64,000 bases of DNA from JBGPTK01 sp963797765. Its GTDB lineage: Bacteria > Acidobacteriota > Terriglobia > Acidiferrales > UBA7541. The stretch spans positions 186,001-250,000 of the forward strand of contig CAWCQU010000007.1 in NCBI GenBank assembly GCA_963797765.1. Reading direction: 5' to 3'. The notes under the pieces are model-generated. The model worked only from the letters and a program-made list of their open reading frames with translations. It ran no database searches and had not been told where the DNA came from. The position numbers and the translations under genes were made by a program. This document shows positions 53,141-61,336 of the stretch, one piece after another (the stretch's first letter is position 1; every line of letters begins with the position of its first letter).

Positions 53141-54078
53141 ACTTTCTCGACCGCTGCATCTTGTTCCTCATTTTGAGGATTCGAAACGTCCGTCACCTGC
53201 AAAATCAGCGAAGCTTCCTGCACTTCTTCGAGTGTCGCGCGGAAAGCCGCGATCAGCGCGGGCGGCAAATCGCGCAAAAATCCCACTGTGTCACTCACCA
53301 GCACGCGCCGCCGCGAGGGTAATCGCACCGCGCGCACTGTGGGATCGAGCGTCGCAAACATTTTGGACGACGTCAGCACCTCGGCCTTTGTCATGGCATT
53401 AAACAATGTCGATTTACCCGCGTTGGTATAGCCCACCAGCGCCACCATGCCCAGCGGCACCGCCTGCCTCGCGCGCCGCCGAGTGGCTCGCTGCTTTCGC
53501 ACCAGTTCAATCGCGTCTTGAATTTTGCTCACTCGCTCGCGGATGCGCCGCCGGTCCGTTTCCAGTTTCTGTTCGCCCGGTCCGCGCGTGCCGATTCCGC
53601 CGCCCAGCCGCGAAAGTTCCACGCCGCGCCCGGTCAGCCTCGGCAGCAGATAATTCAATTGCGCCAGTTCCACTTGCAATTGCCCTTCTCGCGTCCGCGC
53701 GTGCTTCGCGAAAATATCCAGAATCAATTGAGTGCGATCAATCACTCGGCAGTCCGTGGCCTGCTCCATGTTCCGCTGCTGTCCCGGAGTCAAATTTCGA
53801 TCCACGATCACCAGCGGCGCTTTTCTCATCTGCGCTTCGATTTTCAGTTCTTCCAGCTTTCCTTTGCCGATCAACGTGGCCGGATCGAGAGTGTCGCGCA
53901 GCTGCAACAGACTCCCCACCACGTTCGCACCCGCGCTCACTGCCAACTCTTCCAATTCGACAAGCGATTCGCGCTCTCGCTCGCCCGCCGTTGCGCCCGG
54001 CAGCTTTCGCGTTCGCTTTATGCCTACGCCCAGCAGCACCACGCGTTCCCGGTTATCTACAGTTTGTGGAGTTTTCAT
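53062..54078 (-). CDS. hflX: HflX N-terminal and GTPase fragment
   Basis: 338 residues as read. Nucleotide-binding-domain 1 of HflX runs from LLGVGIKRT, with GKGKLEELKI, RNLTPGQQRNME and RTQLILDIFAKHA. The linker has GGGIGTRGPGEQKLE. The G domain has G1 GYTNAGKST, G2-region TLDPT and G3 DTVGFLRDLP. The last 17 residues are out of frame. Confidence 0.85.
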   Translation of the reverse strand: MKTPQTVDNRERVVLLGVGIKRTRKLPGATAGERERESLVELEELAVSAGANVVGSLLQLRDTLDPATLIGKGKLEELKIEAQMRKAPLVIVDRNLTPGQQRNMEQATDCRVIDRTQLILDIFAKHARTREGQLQVELAQLNYLLPRLTGRGVELSRLGGGIGTRGPGEQKLETDRRRIRERVSKIQDAIELVRKQRATRRRARQAVPLGMVALVGYTNAGKSTLFNAMTKAEVLTSSKMFATLDPTVRAVRLPSRRRVLVSDTVGFLRDLPPALIAAFRATLEEVQEASLILQVTDVSNPQNEEQDAAVEKVWQTWEPRTGRGCACLTKSIKCRKKN

Positions 54079-54384
54079 TCGATTTTGTAAACCTTGCCGA
54101 CCGGCACATTTTCCGCCCCATAGTTCTGCCCTCTAAGGCATGCGAGCCTCGGCCAACCAGATTGATGGGACCATCACGTTTCTGAGGTGAACACCTGCGG
54201 CTTCGTTCTCAAATGGCTAGGACCCACTCTACGCAGCAGTATATACCTGTCTCGATTCCCGCGCGACCGCGTTCCGTCTGCGCTCTCCGTTCCTCTGCGG
54301 TAGATCCTTTCTTCTGACTTTTCCTTCTCTTAGCACCACAATCAAACTAAATGCCCCCGCAACGCTGTTGACCAACCTCCAATC
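54079..54384. other. Intergenic region, 306 bp
   Basis: Between hflX and the TetR gene. No gene, terminator or repeat recognised. Confidence 0.45.
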
Positions 54385-55047
54385 TCATCGTTTCTTCGGC
54401 GACGCCACCGCCTGCCCCTCCAGCGCTGCCGCTGCCAGCACCAGCCTCGACAAAAAATTCCCAACCGACCGCTGACCTTCACGCAAGCTCGCATCCCGCT
54501 GCGCGCGATTTACCCAACCCAAGTAGAGCTGGTAGACCGCCTCTCCCCACCACTTCGCCTCGCGCTCTTCAAATCCGATGTCCTCGAGCACTTCCGCGAT
54601 ATACCCCACCCGCCTCTCTTCCACCTTCCGGACCCGTGCCCCCACTTCCTGATCCTTCTGCGCCCAATCAAACACCGCAGCCTCTAATGCGCTATAGCCC
54701 GATCCCCCAACCAATTCAACCAATCTTCCCCAACGCTCCGCAGCCTCTCCCTGTTCCGCCTGGTTCAACAACCAATCGATCTCCTGCAGCTCCCATGCGT
54801 CCAGCATGGCTGTGAGCAGATCTTCGCGCTTCCCGAAATGCCAGTAAAAACTGCCCTTGCTCACTTTCAAGTCGCGCGCCAACACTTCCACACGAACCCC
54901 TTCAATTCCCCCAGCCGCCAACGTGCGCAGCCCTGCCTGCACCCAATCCTGCCGCCCAAGCTGCTGCCGGGCCTGCTTCTCATCTGCCGCGGCTGCGGCC
55001 GGCATCGGATTTGATTTAGCTCTAGCAGCACCAGTTCCGCTTTTCAT
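54385..55047 (-). CDS. TetR/AcrR family transcriptional regulator
   Basis: A 220-residue repressor from the ATG at 55047, which has GGAGG seven bases upstream. After a 30-residue Ala-rich leader the HTH reads LARDLKVSKGSFYWHFGKRE (about 60-80). The C-terminal domain is Trp- and Glu-rich with no recognised ligand pocket. It has no obvious divergent target gene, unlike most TetR genes. Possible binding sites lie about 200-250 bases upstream (55244 and 55291). Confidence 0.9.
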   Translation of the reverse strand: MKSGTGAARAKSNPMPAAAAADEKQARQQLGRQDWVQAGLRTLAAGGIEGVRVEVLARDLKVSKGSFYWHFGKREDLLTAMLDAWELQEIDWLLNQAEQGEAAERWGRLVELVGGSGYSALEAAVFDWAQKDQEVGARVRKVEERRVGYIAEVLEDIGFEEREAKWWGEAVYQLYLGWVNRAQRDASLREGQRSVGNFLSRLVLAAAALEGQAVASPKKR

Positions 55048-55364
55048 ATAAACCTCCAGGTAGTGCACGGTTTACTCACTCGATTTCGAAGGCTGCATGA
55101 TCGCGTTGCGCCGTCCCTTTCTCGTCCCGATTGGTTCCGTCGGAAAGGGTGGCATCTTGCACCGTTCGAATACGCATTGAGTGCTCGTTGTAGAGCTATG
55201 CCGTTAAATTGTCTGGCTGGGGAGGTGAAGTTCTTCAAGAAACATACGCTCCCGTACGGGAATGTCAAGGTTTAATTAAAAAACACCTCAATACGGCTCC
55301 GTATGCTCACTCGGCAACTTGAAACTGACGATAGACGCCTCAACCGTACCACTGAAGATCAATT
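55048..55364. other. Intergenic region upstream of the TetR gene, 317 bp
   Basis: No gene. It contains the two ATACG...CGTA inverted repeats described separately, and an A/T-rich patch between them (TTTAATTAAAAAA). Confidence 0.45.
55244..55304. promoter_or_regulatory. Pair of ATACG-type inverted repeats, possible TetR operators
   Basis: ATACGCTCCCGTAC (55244-55257, containing the perfect palindrome CCCGTACGGG at 55251-55260) and ATACGGCTCCGTAT (55291-55304, 6-bp arms around CT) agree at 10 of 14 positions. They may bind the TetR protein encoded at 55047. Confidence 0.35.
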
Positions 55365-56315
55365 CTATGAACTCCCACCAGCGATCCCCCGGCCGAGAAG
55401 AAAGCTTTCAACTTCCCTCTGTACCGCGGCAGAATCACCAAATCCCGCGAACCACTCCACATCGCGTTCCTTCCGAAACCAAGTTAACTGCCGCTTGGCA
55501 TATTGCCGGGTGGCATGCTGAATAGCCAGAATTGCCTTCTCGATCGATATCTCACCATTCAAATGCTTCAACAGCTCAGGGTAACCGATAAATTCAAACG
55601 GCTTGGCCGAAGCGGGAATTCCTCTTTCGATCATCTTCCGCACCTCCTCCACCCACCCTCCCGCCACCATTCCCTCAACTCGACAATCGATCCGCCGGTA
55701 AAGCTCATCTCGCGGCGGCTGCAAGCCCACTTTCACCGCCTCGAAACCGGGCAATCCGGGCCGTCCCGCCAGAAACACCTCTGTCGCCGGCTTCCGCGCC
55801 AGCACACAAATCTCGATCGCCCGGATCACCTTCTGCGTGTCCCGCTCGGCAATTCGCCCGGCGGCCGCAGGATCAAGCCGCCCCAGCAGCCGGTGCAAAT
55901 ATCCCGCCCCCCGCAACGCCTCACGCTTGCGCAGCCGGTCTCGCAAGGCCTCCGATCTTCCGGGAGCCTCCGCCAATCCTTCCAGCAGCGCCCGCAAGTA
56001 AAGTCCCGTCCCAACCGTCAAAATCGGCACGCACCCGCGCGCCTTGAGCTGCTCGAGCACCGCAATCGCACGGTGACGATACTCCCCCGCCGTAAACACT
56101 TCCTCGGGATCAACAATGCCCACCAGGTGATGAGGAATACCGCGCTGTTGGGCAGGCGGCACCTTGGCCGTGCCGATATCAAAATGCCTGTAAACCTGCG
56201 TCGAATCGCACACCACCACTTCGCCGCCCAATCGTTCGCCAAGACGAATCCCCAGCGCCGATTTCCCCGATGCGGTCGGCCCCACAATCGCAACCAGCCG
56301 GGCCGGCAAATTCAT
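55365..56315 (-). CDS. miaA: tRNA dimethylallyltransferase
   Basis: A 316-residue enzyme adding an isopentenyl group to A37 of tRNAs reading UNN codons. P-loop VGPTASGKSALGIRLG (11-26), DSTQVYRHFDIGTAK, HHLVGIVDP, the GTGLYLRALLEG segment, and the C-terminal FEFIGYPELLKHL and ATRQYAKRQLTWFR are all family signatures. Its ATG overlaps the stop of the preceding 31-residue peptide gene (ATGA), making it the last gene of the envelope operon. Confidence 0.96.
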   Translation of the reverse strand: MNLPARLVAIVGPTASGKSALGIRLGERLGGEVVVCDSTQVYRHFDIGTAKVPPAQQRGIPHHLVGIVDPEEVFTAGEYRHRAIAVLEQLKARGCVPILTVGTGLYLRALLEGLAEAPGRSEALRDRLRKREALRGAGYLHRLLGRLDPAAAGRIAERDTQKVIRAIEICVLARKPATEVFLAGRPGLPGFEAVKVGLQPPRDELYRRIDCRVEGMVAGGWVEEVRKMIERGIPASAKPFEFIGYPELLKHLNGEISIEKAILAIQHATRQYAKRQLTWFRKERDVEWFAGFGDSAAVQREVESFLLGRGIAGGSS

Positions 56316-56407
56316 CCGTGGAATCTCCAGTAGCGCAGCAGCAGAAAAACCAGGACAAGGGCCGCCAACAGCAGGGTCCCCAACACTTGTGTGCGATTCA
56401 GTTTCAC
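56312..56407 (-). CDS. 31-residue membrane peptide, overlapping both neighbours
   Basis: GTG at 56407 overlaps the stop of the TonB-like gene (GTGA) and its TGA overlaps the miaA ATG (ATGA), so both junctions are 4-base couplings. The peptide has a basic start (MKLNRTQ), one strongly hydrophobic helix (VLGTLLLAALVLVFLLL) and a basic-aromatic end (RYWRFHG): a single-pass inner-membrane peptide with an N-terminal KLNR patch. No SD of its own. The exact junctions argue it is translated. The function is unknown. Confidence 0.6.
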   Translation of the reverse strand: MKLNRTQVLGTLLLAALVLVFLLLRYWRFHG

Positions 56408-57786
56408 TGGTAATCGATGGGAAGATTATAGAGGAAAATAAAGCGAAGTTCGATATAGGGCCCGCTGAAGGCAGGCGGCAACGGCTCGAAGGGGCTCGAC
56501 GCGCGAATCGACGACATCGATGCCCGGTCCAGCGGTTCTTTCCCGGATGTCCGTTCCAGCACCGGGTCCGTCTCCGCCACCACGCCGTCCTTATATACCT
56601 TGAAGCGCAGCATCACCCGGCCCTGTTCGCCCAGCCGGGCTGATTCCGGAATAATCGCATACCAATTCCGCTTCACGCTCTCGAGTAAACGAGCCAGATA
56701 GTTGGTAAAGTCCACGCCTTCAGTCGGCGTGAGCATTTGCAGATTTCCGCCCAGATATCCTTGTGGACCTCCGCCCTGGCCGCCACCGCCTCCACCACCT
56801 GCTGGACTGCGCGGCACAGGGCCGGCAAATCCGCCGCCGGTAGGACCTTCTCGCCCTTTCAGCGCACCCTGCAAGGATTGCTGCAGCGATTTTCCCGGCG
56901 ACATCTGCGGCATCGCAAATGTGTTATCCACCTTCGGCGGCGGCACATTTTCGAGCCGCGGCGGCGCTTGCGGCACCGGTTGGCTCACTGGCGCTTGCGG
57001 CTGCGTTCTTGGCGTGATCTGCGGCGTCGGCGCGGCCGGCAGATTCGGCTGCACGGAAGGGGCTGGCGCCGGTGCTGGCGGTCCCGGGGGTGGAGTGAAC
57101 TCCATGCTCGGCGCCACTTTCCTTAAAATGCCCGGATCCACGTGCATTTTCGGGCTTGGCGGCTGCGTGGATGGCGGAGTTTTGGGTATTTCATCCATCG
57201 ACGGCGGCAGGTAGACGAAACTCAGTTGCTTGCGCGCCAGTTCTAGATCTTCTTTTGACGGCCCGTGATTTGGAAAAAGCTTCGGAGATAAAATGATCAG
57301 CGTGATCAGCAGAATGTGTGTGATCAGCGAACCGAGCCGCGCGATTTGATTCCAATCCGCTCCCCGCGTGTCCACCGGCCGGTCCATCAGATTCACGTCG
57401 CCGGTCGTCATTACGTCTGGTTCGACCACGTCTTCGGGGAAGAACGTGTGGGGAATGTGCTCGGCACTCTCCAGCGGCCCGGATTCCAGGCCCGCCGGCA
57501 CCACCGTCCGCGTATCCAAAATCGATACCGGCATGAAGTCCGGCGGTCCCTCGGCTTTTTCGAACGGCTTCACCGGCGTGTCGCGAGGAATCAGCATGCG
57601 CGCTGCCAACACATCCAGCGGCAGGTGCAGTGGAATTTTCGACCGCGCATCAATCGGCGTGGCCGGCATGTTGTTGGGAATTACCGTCCGCTCATCCAGC
57701 AGCGTCGTCGTGCGGCGAGGCTGCGCCTTTCGGTCGTCGTCCGTTAGCGGCCGGAGATTTCTAGGAACCAGCAGTCGGGGGATCAT
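56404..57786 (-). CDS. TonB family protein
   Basis: A 460-residue protein with an unusual 145-residue cytoplasmic leader made of repeated units (RTTTLLDERTVIPNNMP, LDTRTVVPAGLE, LAARMLIPRDTP). One membrane helix follows at about 150-170, then a long Pro-rich spacer (about 200-300), a Gly-rich patch and a C-terminal TonB-like domain (about 365-460: YLARLLESVKRNWYAIIPES, RVMLRFKVYKDG). It should transmit proton-motive energy to outer-membrane receptors, though no ExbB/ExbD is nearby. It overlaps its neighbours by four bases on both sides. Confidence 0.8.
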   Translation of the reverse strand: MIPRLLVPRNLRPLTDDDRKAQPRRTTTLLDERTVIPNNMPATPIDARSKIPLHLPLDVLAARMLIPRDTPVKPFEKAEGPPDFMPVSILDTRTVVPAGLESGPLESAEHIPHTFFPEDVVEPDVMTTGDVNLMDRPVDTRGADWNQIARLGSLITHILLITLIILSPKLFPNHGPSKEDLELARKQLSFVYLPPSMDEIPKTPPSTQPPSPKMHVDPGILRKVAPSMEFTPPPGPPAPAPAPSVQPNLPAAPTPQITPRTQPQAPVSQPVPQAPPRLENVPPPKVDNTFAMPQMSPGKSLQQSLQGALKGREGPTGGGFAGPVPRSPAGGGGGGGQGGGPQGYLGGNLQMLTPTEGVDFTNYLARLLESVKRNWYAIIPESARLGEQGRVMLRFKVYKDGVVAETDPVLERTSGKEPLDRASMSSIRASSPFEPLPPAFSGPYIELRFIFLYNLPIDYQ

Positions 57787-58769
57787 GGGGCGTCCTGAGG
57801 AGCGAACGCACCCAGTTGGACGCGCCGCGCGTGTTCGAGGATGCCTGCCATCACGCGGTCGGCCAATTCCAATGCCCGCCGCCCGGCCGCGCCATCCACC
57901 AACGGCGCGCGCCGAGTGCGCACCGATTCCAAAAAGGCGCGCAATTCGGCGCGCAGCGGCTCTTCGGATTCAGTCGGCAGCTTTTCAAAATTGATTTGTG
58001 GCGACGTCGCCGCGCCTTCCACGTGAATGCGCACCGCGTCCTGCCGCGTGTAATCCACAGAAATATATTCGCGCTCCTGGAAAAAGCGCATCTTGCGCAC
58101 GCGCTCGGTGGAGACGCGGCTCGCCGTCACGTTGGCCACGGCGCCGGTGGCAAATTCAATCCGCGCATGAGCAATGTCAACCTTGTCCGTCAGCACCGGA
58201 ATTCCCACCGCTTTCAAATCCGTCACCGGAGCGTTCACCAGCGCGAGCAAAATATCCAGGTCATGAATCATTACGTCATAAACAACATCCACATCCAGGC
58301 TGCGCGGCGTGAAAACTCCCAGCCGGTGCACCTCGAAAAACAGCGGCCGCGTCACGATTTTCATCGTTGCCACCACTGCCGGATTGAATCGCTCCAAATG
58401 CCCCACCTGCAAAATTCGCCCGTTGCGTTTCGCCGACGCAATCAACTGATCGGCCTCGGCCAGTGAAGCCGCAATTGGCTTTTCCACCAGCACGTCGATT
58501 CCTTGCTCCAGCAGTTGCGTTCCCAACCAACCGTGCTCCACGGTCGGCACAGCCAGGCTCACCGCGTCCACGCCTGCTCGCGCCAGTTCCCGCACATCGG
58601 CGATCACGCTAGTTCCGAATTCCTCGGCCACTTTCGCCGCGCGGTCCGCGTCCGCATCCACAATTCCAACTAGCTCGGCATCTCCCAGTTCCCGCCACAC
58701 GCGCACGTGGTTGCGTCCAAAATCCCCCGCTCCCACCACTGCCACGCGAATTTTTCTCGTCTCATTCAC
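57783..58769 (-). CDS. Gfo/Idh/MocA family oxidoreductase
   Basis: A 328-residue NAD(P)-dependent sugar dehydrogenase. Rossmann motif VVGAGDFGRNHVRVW (11-25), the EKP motif in VLVEKPIAAS, and the second-domain segment VYDVMIHDLDILLAL with the catalytic His. Lying between lpxI and a TonB gene in a lipid A operon, it may modify a UDP-sugar precursor, as GnnA does for 3-amino lipid A; no gnnB-like aminotransferase is present, so this is inference. 4-base overlaps on both sides. Confidence 0.9.
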   Translation of the reverse strand: MNETRKIRVAVVGAGDFGRNHVRVWRELGDAELVGIVDADADRAAKVAEEFGTSVIADVRELARAGVDAVSLAVPTVEHGWLGTQLLEQGIDVLVEKPIAASLAEADQLIASAKRNGRILQVGHLERFNPAVVATMKIVTRPLFFEVHRLGVFTPRSLDVDVVYDVMIHDLDILLALVNAPVTDLKAVGIPVLTDKVDIAHARIEFATGAVANVTASRVSTERVRKMRFFQEREYISVDYTRQDAVRIHVEGAATSPQINFEKLPTESEEPLRAELRAFLESVRTRRAPLVDGAAGRRALELADRVMAGILEHARRVQLGAFAPQDAP

Positions 58770-59635
58770 CGGTTAAATCCCGCCCTCTGAGATTCCTGCT
58801 CCGCTTCAAACGCCTGAATCGTGATTTCCGATTCGTTCGCGGCCTCGATCAGTTTCTCCCGGTCGAACAACAGCGTCCGCCCCGCATCGATCGCCAATGC
58901 CGTTGCGCTCGAGCGCCGCATCATTTCAATCGTCGGCAATCCAACCACCGGCACGTCGAATCGCATATCCTGTTTCGGCTTGCTCACTTTCACCACCGTC
59001 AACCGCTGGCCGCTCACCAGCCGCGAAGCCCGATCGATCGTTTCGTCGGTTCCTTCCATTGCTTCAATCGCCACGCAGGCCCGGTCACAGATCACCACCG
59101 TCTGCCCCAGATCGAGCCCCGCAATTTGCCGCGCGATGTTCCGCCCGTACGCAATATCCGCAACCTCATTCTCATCCGGTGCGCGCTTCGTCAGCACTCC
59201 AGCCGCCGGCACCAGCGGCGCCAGGAACGCCGTCGAATTCACCAGTTCGATGCCTTCCTCTTCCAGCACTTTGGCCACCGCGCCGATCAGCGAATCCGTG
59301 TTCTTCGACGTCAAGCTCAGCAGCAGCTTCGCCAGTTTCCAATCCGGCCGGATCGAGCTGAAAATCTTATTGTGTTTCACTTGCCCGGCCATCACCGCCC
59401 GCTTCACGCCTTCCTGGTGCAGCAGGTCGATTGTCCGGCTCAATTCGCCCAGGCTCACCCAGTGCAGCACGCGGGCCTCATCTTCCAATTCCGGCGAAGC
59501 CTCTTCGCGAATTGCGATTACCACCATTTCGATTCCCTGGCTGCGCGCGCCTTCCAGGACGAGGAAAGGAAACTTTCCGTTCCCGGCGATCAGTCCCCAC
59601 CGCTCGCCGGACCCAGAAACTTTTTCGGCCACCAC
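58766..59635 (-). CDS. lpxI: UDP-2,3-diacylglucosamine diphosphatase LpxI
   Basis: A 289-residue LpxI (formerly DUF1009), which cleaves UDP-2,3-diacylglucosamine to lipid X on the lipid A route, replacing LpxH. Recognised by WGLIAGNGKFPFLV, MAGQVKHNKIF, DSLIGAVAKVLEEEGI, VVICDRACVAIEAMEGTDET and DVPVVGLPTIEMM. It starts ten bases after lpxA, in the usual order. Confidence 0.93.
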   Translation of the reverse strand: MVAEKVSGSGERWGLIAGNGKFPFLVLEGARSQGIEMVVIAIREEASPELEDEARVLHWVSLGELSRTIDLLHQEGVKRAVMAGQVKHNKIFSSIRPDWKLAKLLLSLTSKNTDSLIGAVAKVLEEEGIELVNSTAFLAPLVPAAGVLTKRAPDENEVADIAYGRNIARQIAGLDLGQTVVICDRACVAIEAMEGTDETIDRASRLVSGQRLTVVKVSKPKQDMRFDVPVVGLPTIEMMRRSSATALAIDAGRTLLFDREKLIEAANESEITIQAFEAEQESQRAGFNR

Positions 59636-59644
59636 GCGCGCCTC

Positions 59645-60424
59645 CTACTTAATCAGGCCGCGTTCGGCCGTTTCGATAAAGCGGATCAATTCTAGGACGT
59701 CTGGTGAGCCTTGCGCGGTTACACGCATTTGTTCCACCGCCTGCGTGGTATTCAGTTTTGATCTCAACAGCAGCCGGAACGCACCCTCAATGGCCGCAAT
59801 TCGTTCTTTCGAAAACCCTTTACGCTCCAGCCCAATCGTATTCACACCGTAGCACCGCGAATCGCGCGGCGATACCACCAAGGCAAACGGCGGCACATCC
59901 TGCGTAATCACCGTGTGCGCGCCGATATAAGCATGCCTCCCAATCCGGCAAAATTGCTGTACCGGACAGAACGCCCCCACCGTCGCGTGATCTTCCACCG
60001 TCACATGCCCCGCCAGCGTAGCCCCATTGATCAGGATCGTATGGTCGCCTATCTGCGAATCATGCCCCACGTGAGCGCTCGCCATAATCAGGCAATGGCT
60101 CCCGATCCGCGTAATGCCTCCGCCCTTTTTCGTCCCCCGGCTGATCGTCACGTACTCGCGAATCTCATTCGCATCGCCCATATCGAGCGAAACGCGCTCT
60201 CCCGCATAAGTCAAATCCTGCGGATCGCATCCCACCGCGCAAAATGGATATAGCTTGTTCCCACGCCCCAATTTCGCCGGCCCCTCCACGGTAGCGTGAT
60301 GCCACAAAACGCACCCATCCCCCAACTCCACCTCATCCCCCACCACGGCATACGCCCCAACGCGCACACCCTTCCCAATCCGCGCAAGCGGCGAAACAAT
60401 AGCCCTCTCGTCAATCTCACTCAT
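59645..60424 (-). CDS. lpxA: Acyl-ACP-UDP-N-acetylglucosamine O-acyltransferase
   Basis: A 259-residue left-handed beta-helix enzyme making the first lipid A intermediate. Hexapeptide repeats (IGKGVRVGAYAVVGDEVELG) run to about 185. The catalytic His lies in MASAHVGHDSQIGDH. DPQDLTYAGE and the C-terminal helices (IGLERKGFSKERIAAIEGAF) match the family. I use the ATG at 60424, five codons inside the longest frame. A repeat B copy separates it from fabZ. Confidence 0.95.
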   Translation of the reverse strand: MSEIDERAIVSPLARIGKGVRVGAYAVVGDEVELGDGCVLWHHATVEGPAKLGRGNKLYPFCAVGCDPQDLTYAGERVSLDMGDANEIREYVTISRGTKKGGGITRIGSHCLIMASAHVGHDSQIGDHTILINGATLAGHVTVEDHATVGAFCPVQQFCRIGRHAYIGAHTVITQDVPPFALVVSPRDSRCYGVNTIGLERKGFSKERIAAIEGAFRLLLRSKLNTTQAVEQMRVTAQGSPDVLELIRFIETAERGLIK

Positions 60425-60520
60425 AGAGTCGCACCACACGTCGTCTCGCTACTGGTCCTCAGAGCCCCGGATTCCACATGATTCTTGGTGAGGGGAGGCG
60501 ATGCCAAGGCAAGCTTTTCA

Positions 60521-60584
60521 GGGAGTCGGAGCTTTAGCTCCGACATAACAGCCCCAAGAAAACTGGGGGCTTTAGCCCCTGAAG
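60521..60584. repeat. Dispersed palindromic repeat family B, copy 2
   Basis: TCGGAGCTTTAGCTCCGA (8-bp arms, 2-base loop) and GGGCTTTAGCCC (5-bp arms) in the same order as at 43521. Here it lies within the fabZ-lpxA spacer. Confidence 0.7.
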
Positions 60585-60600
60585 CAAATACCCTCCCCCC

Positions 60601-61041
60601 TCACTTTGGCCGGTCCACCATCTTGCACATCAAAATCGCCTCCGCCGCCAGCTCGCCATCCACAGTAGCCCTCCCCTGCAACTTGCAAAAATCCCCGCGA
60701 AAATTCAGCACCGTCACTTCCACCCGCAACTGATCCCCCGGCACCACCGGCCGGCGAAACCGCGCCTCATCAATCGCCACAAAATAAAGCAGCTTCGAAT
60801 CCCGCTCCGGAATCTCGAGCAGCAACAGTAACCCGCCCGTCTGCGCCATCGACTCCACAATCAGGACCCCAGGCATAATCGGCTTCCCTGGAAAGTGTCC
60901 CGCAAAATAATCCTCATTGATCGTCACATTCTTGATGCCCACAATGCGCTTCAGTTTCTCCATCTCCACAATCTGATCCACCATCAGAAACGGATAGCGG
61001 TGCGGAAGGATCTTCTGGATCCCAATCGTGTCAAGGATCAT
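60601..61041 (-). CDS. fabZ: 3-hydroxyacyl-ACP dehydratase
   Basis: A 146-residue hot-dog-fold dehydratase of fatty acid synthesis. HRYPFLMVDQIVEME near residue 14 and the catalytic His/Glu motif AGHFPGKPIMPGVLIVESMA (about 47-66) are complete. It heads the lipid A operon, as in many diderms; lpxD, usually before it, is not in the window. Confidence 0.95.
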   Translation of the reverse strand: MILDTIGIQKILPHRYPFLMVDQIVEMEKLKRIVGIKNVTINEDYFAGHFPGKPIMPGVLIVESMAQTGGLLLLLEIPERDSKLLYFVAIDEARFRRPVVPGDQLRVEVTVLNFRGDFCKLQGRATVDGELAAEAILMCKMVDRPK

Positions 61042-61336
61042 CGTCTACCTCGTCCTGCCATGTAGTATGGGAACTAAGTGCGCAAAACCCACCTATTCTA
61101 ACTGATGATCTCAACAGAAGAAACCCGACCCGCAAGAATGGCGGCACGGAGCTGCACCGTCCGGGCTCCACTGCCATAGCCCGAACAGCTGTCCCTTTTA
61201 GCACAGATTTTTCACTCCTTTTCTGGTCGAATGCACGTGGAATCTCAAGTAGAGAAATGAGTTGCGAGTTCCATCCCAGAGCCCCCAAAGTTTCTTCCAA
61301 TGAATGCAACGCACTCTGGCCCCGTTAAGGAGTGAC

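Larger units (their letters stand above)
52775..54078 (-). pseudogene. hflX: GTPase HflX gene with a single frameshift
   Basis: Joined at about 53130, the two frames give a normal HflX of about 433 residues, a ribosome-associated GTPase that splits or rescues stalled ribosomes. Up to EEQDAAVEKVWQ the first frame is correct; LGAEDRPRLRVFNKIDQMQ then continues in the other frame and supplies the G4 motif NKID. A single +1 or -2 change explains it. As read, the GTPase domain is cut before G4/G5, so function should be lost unless this is a sequencing error. Confidence 0.75.
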
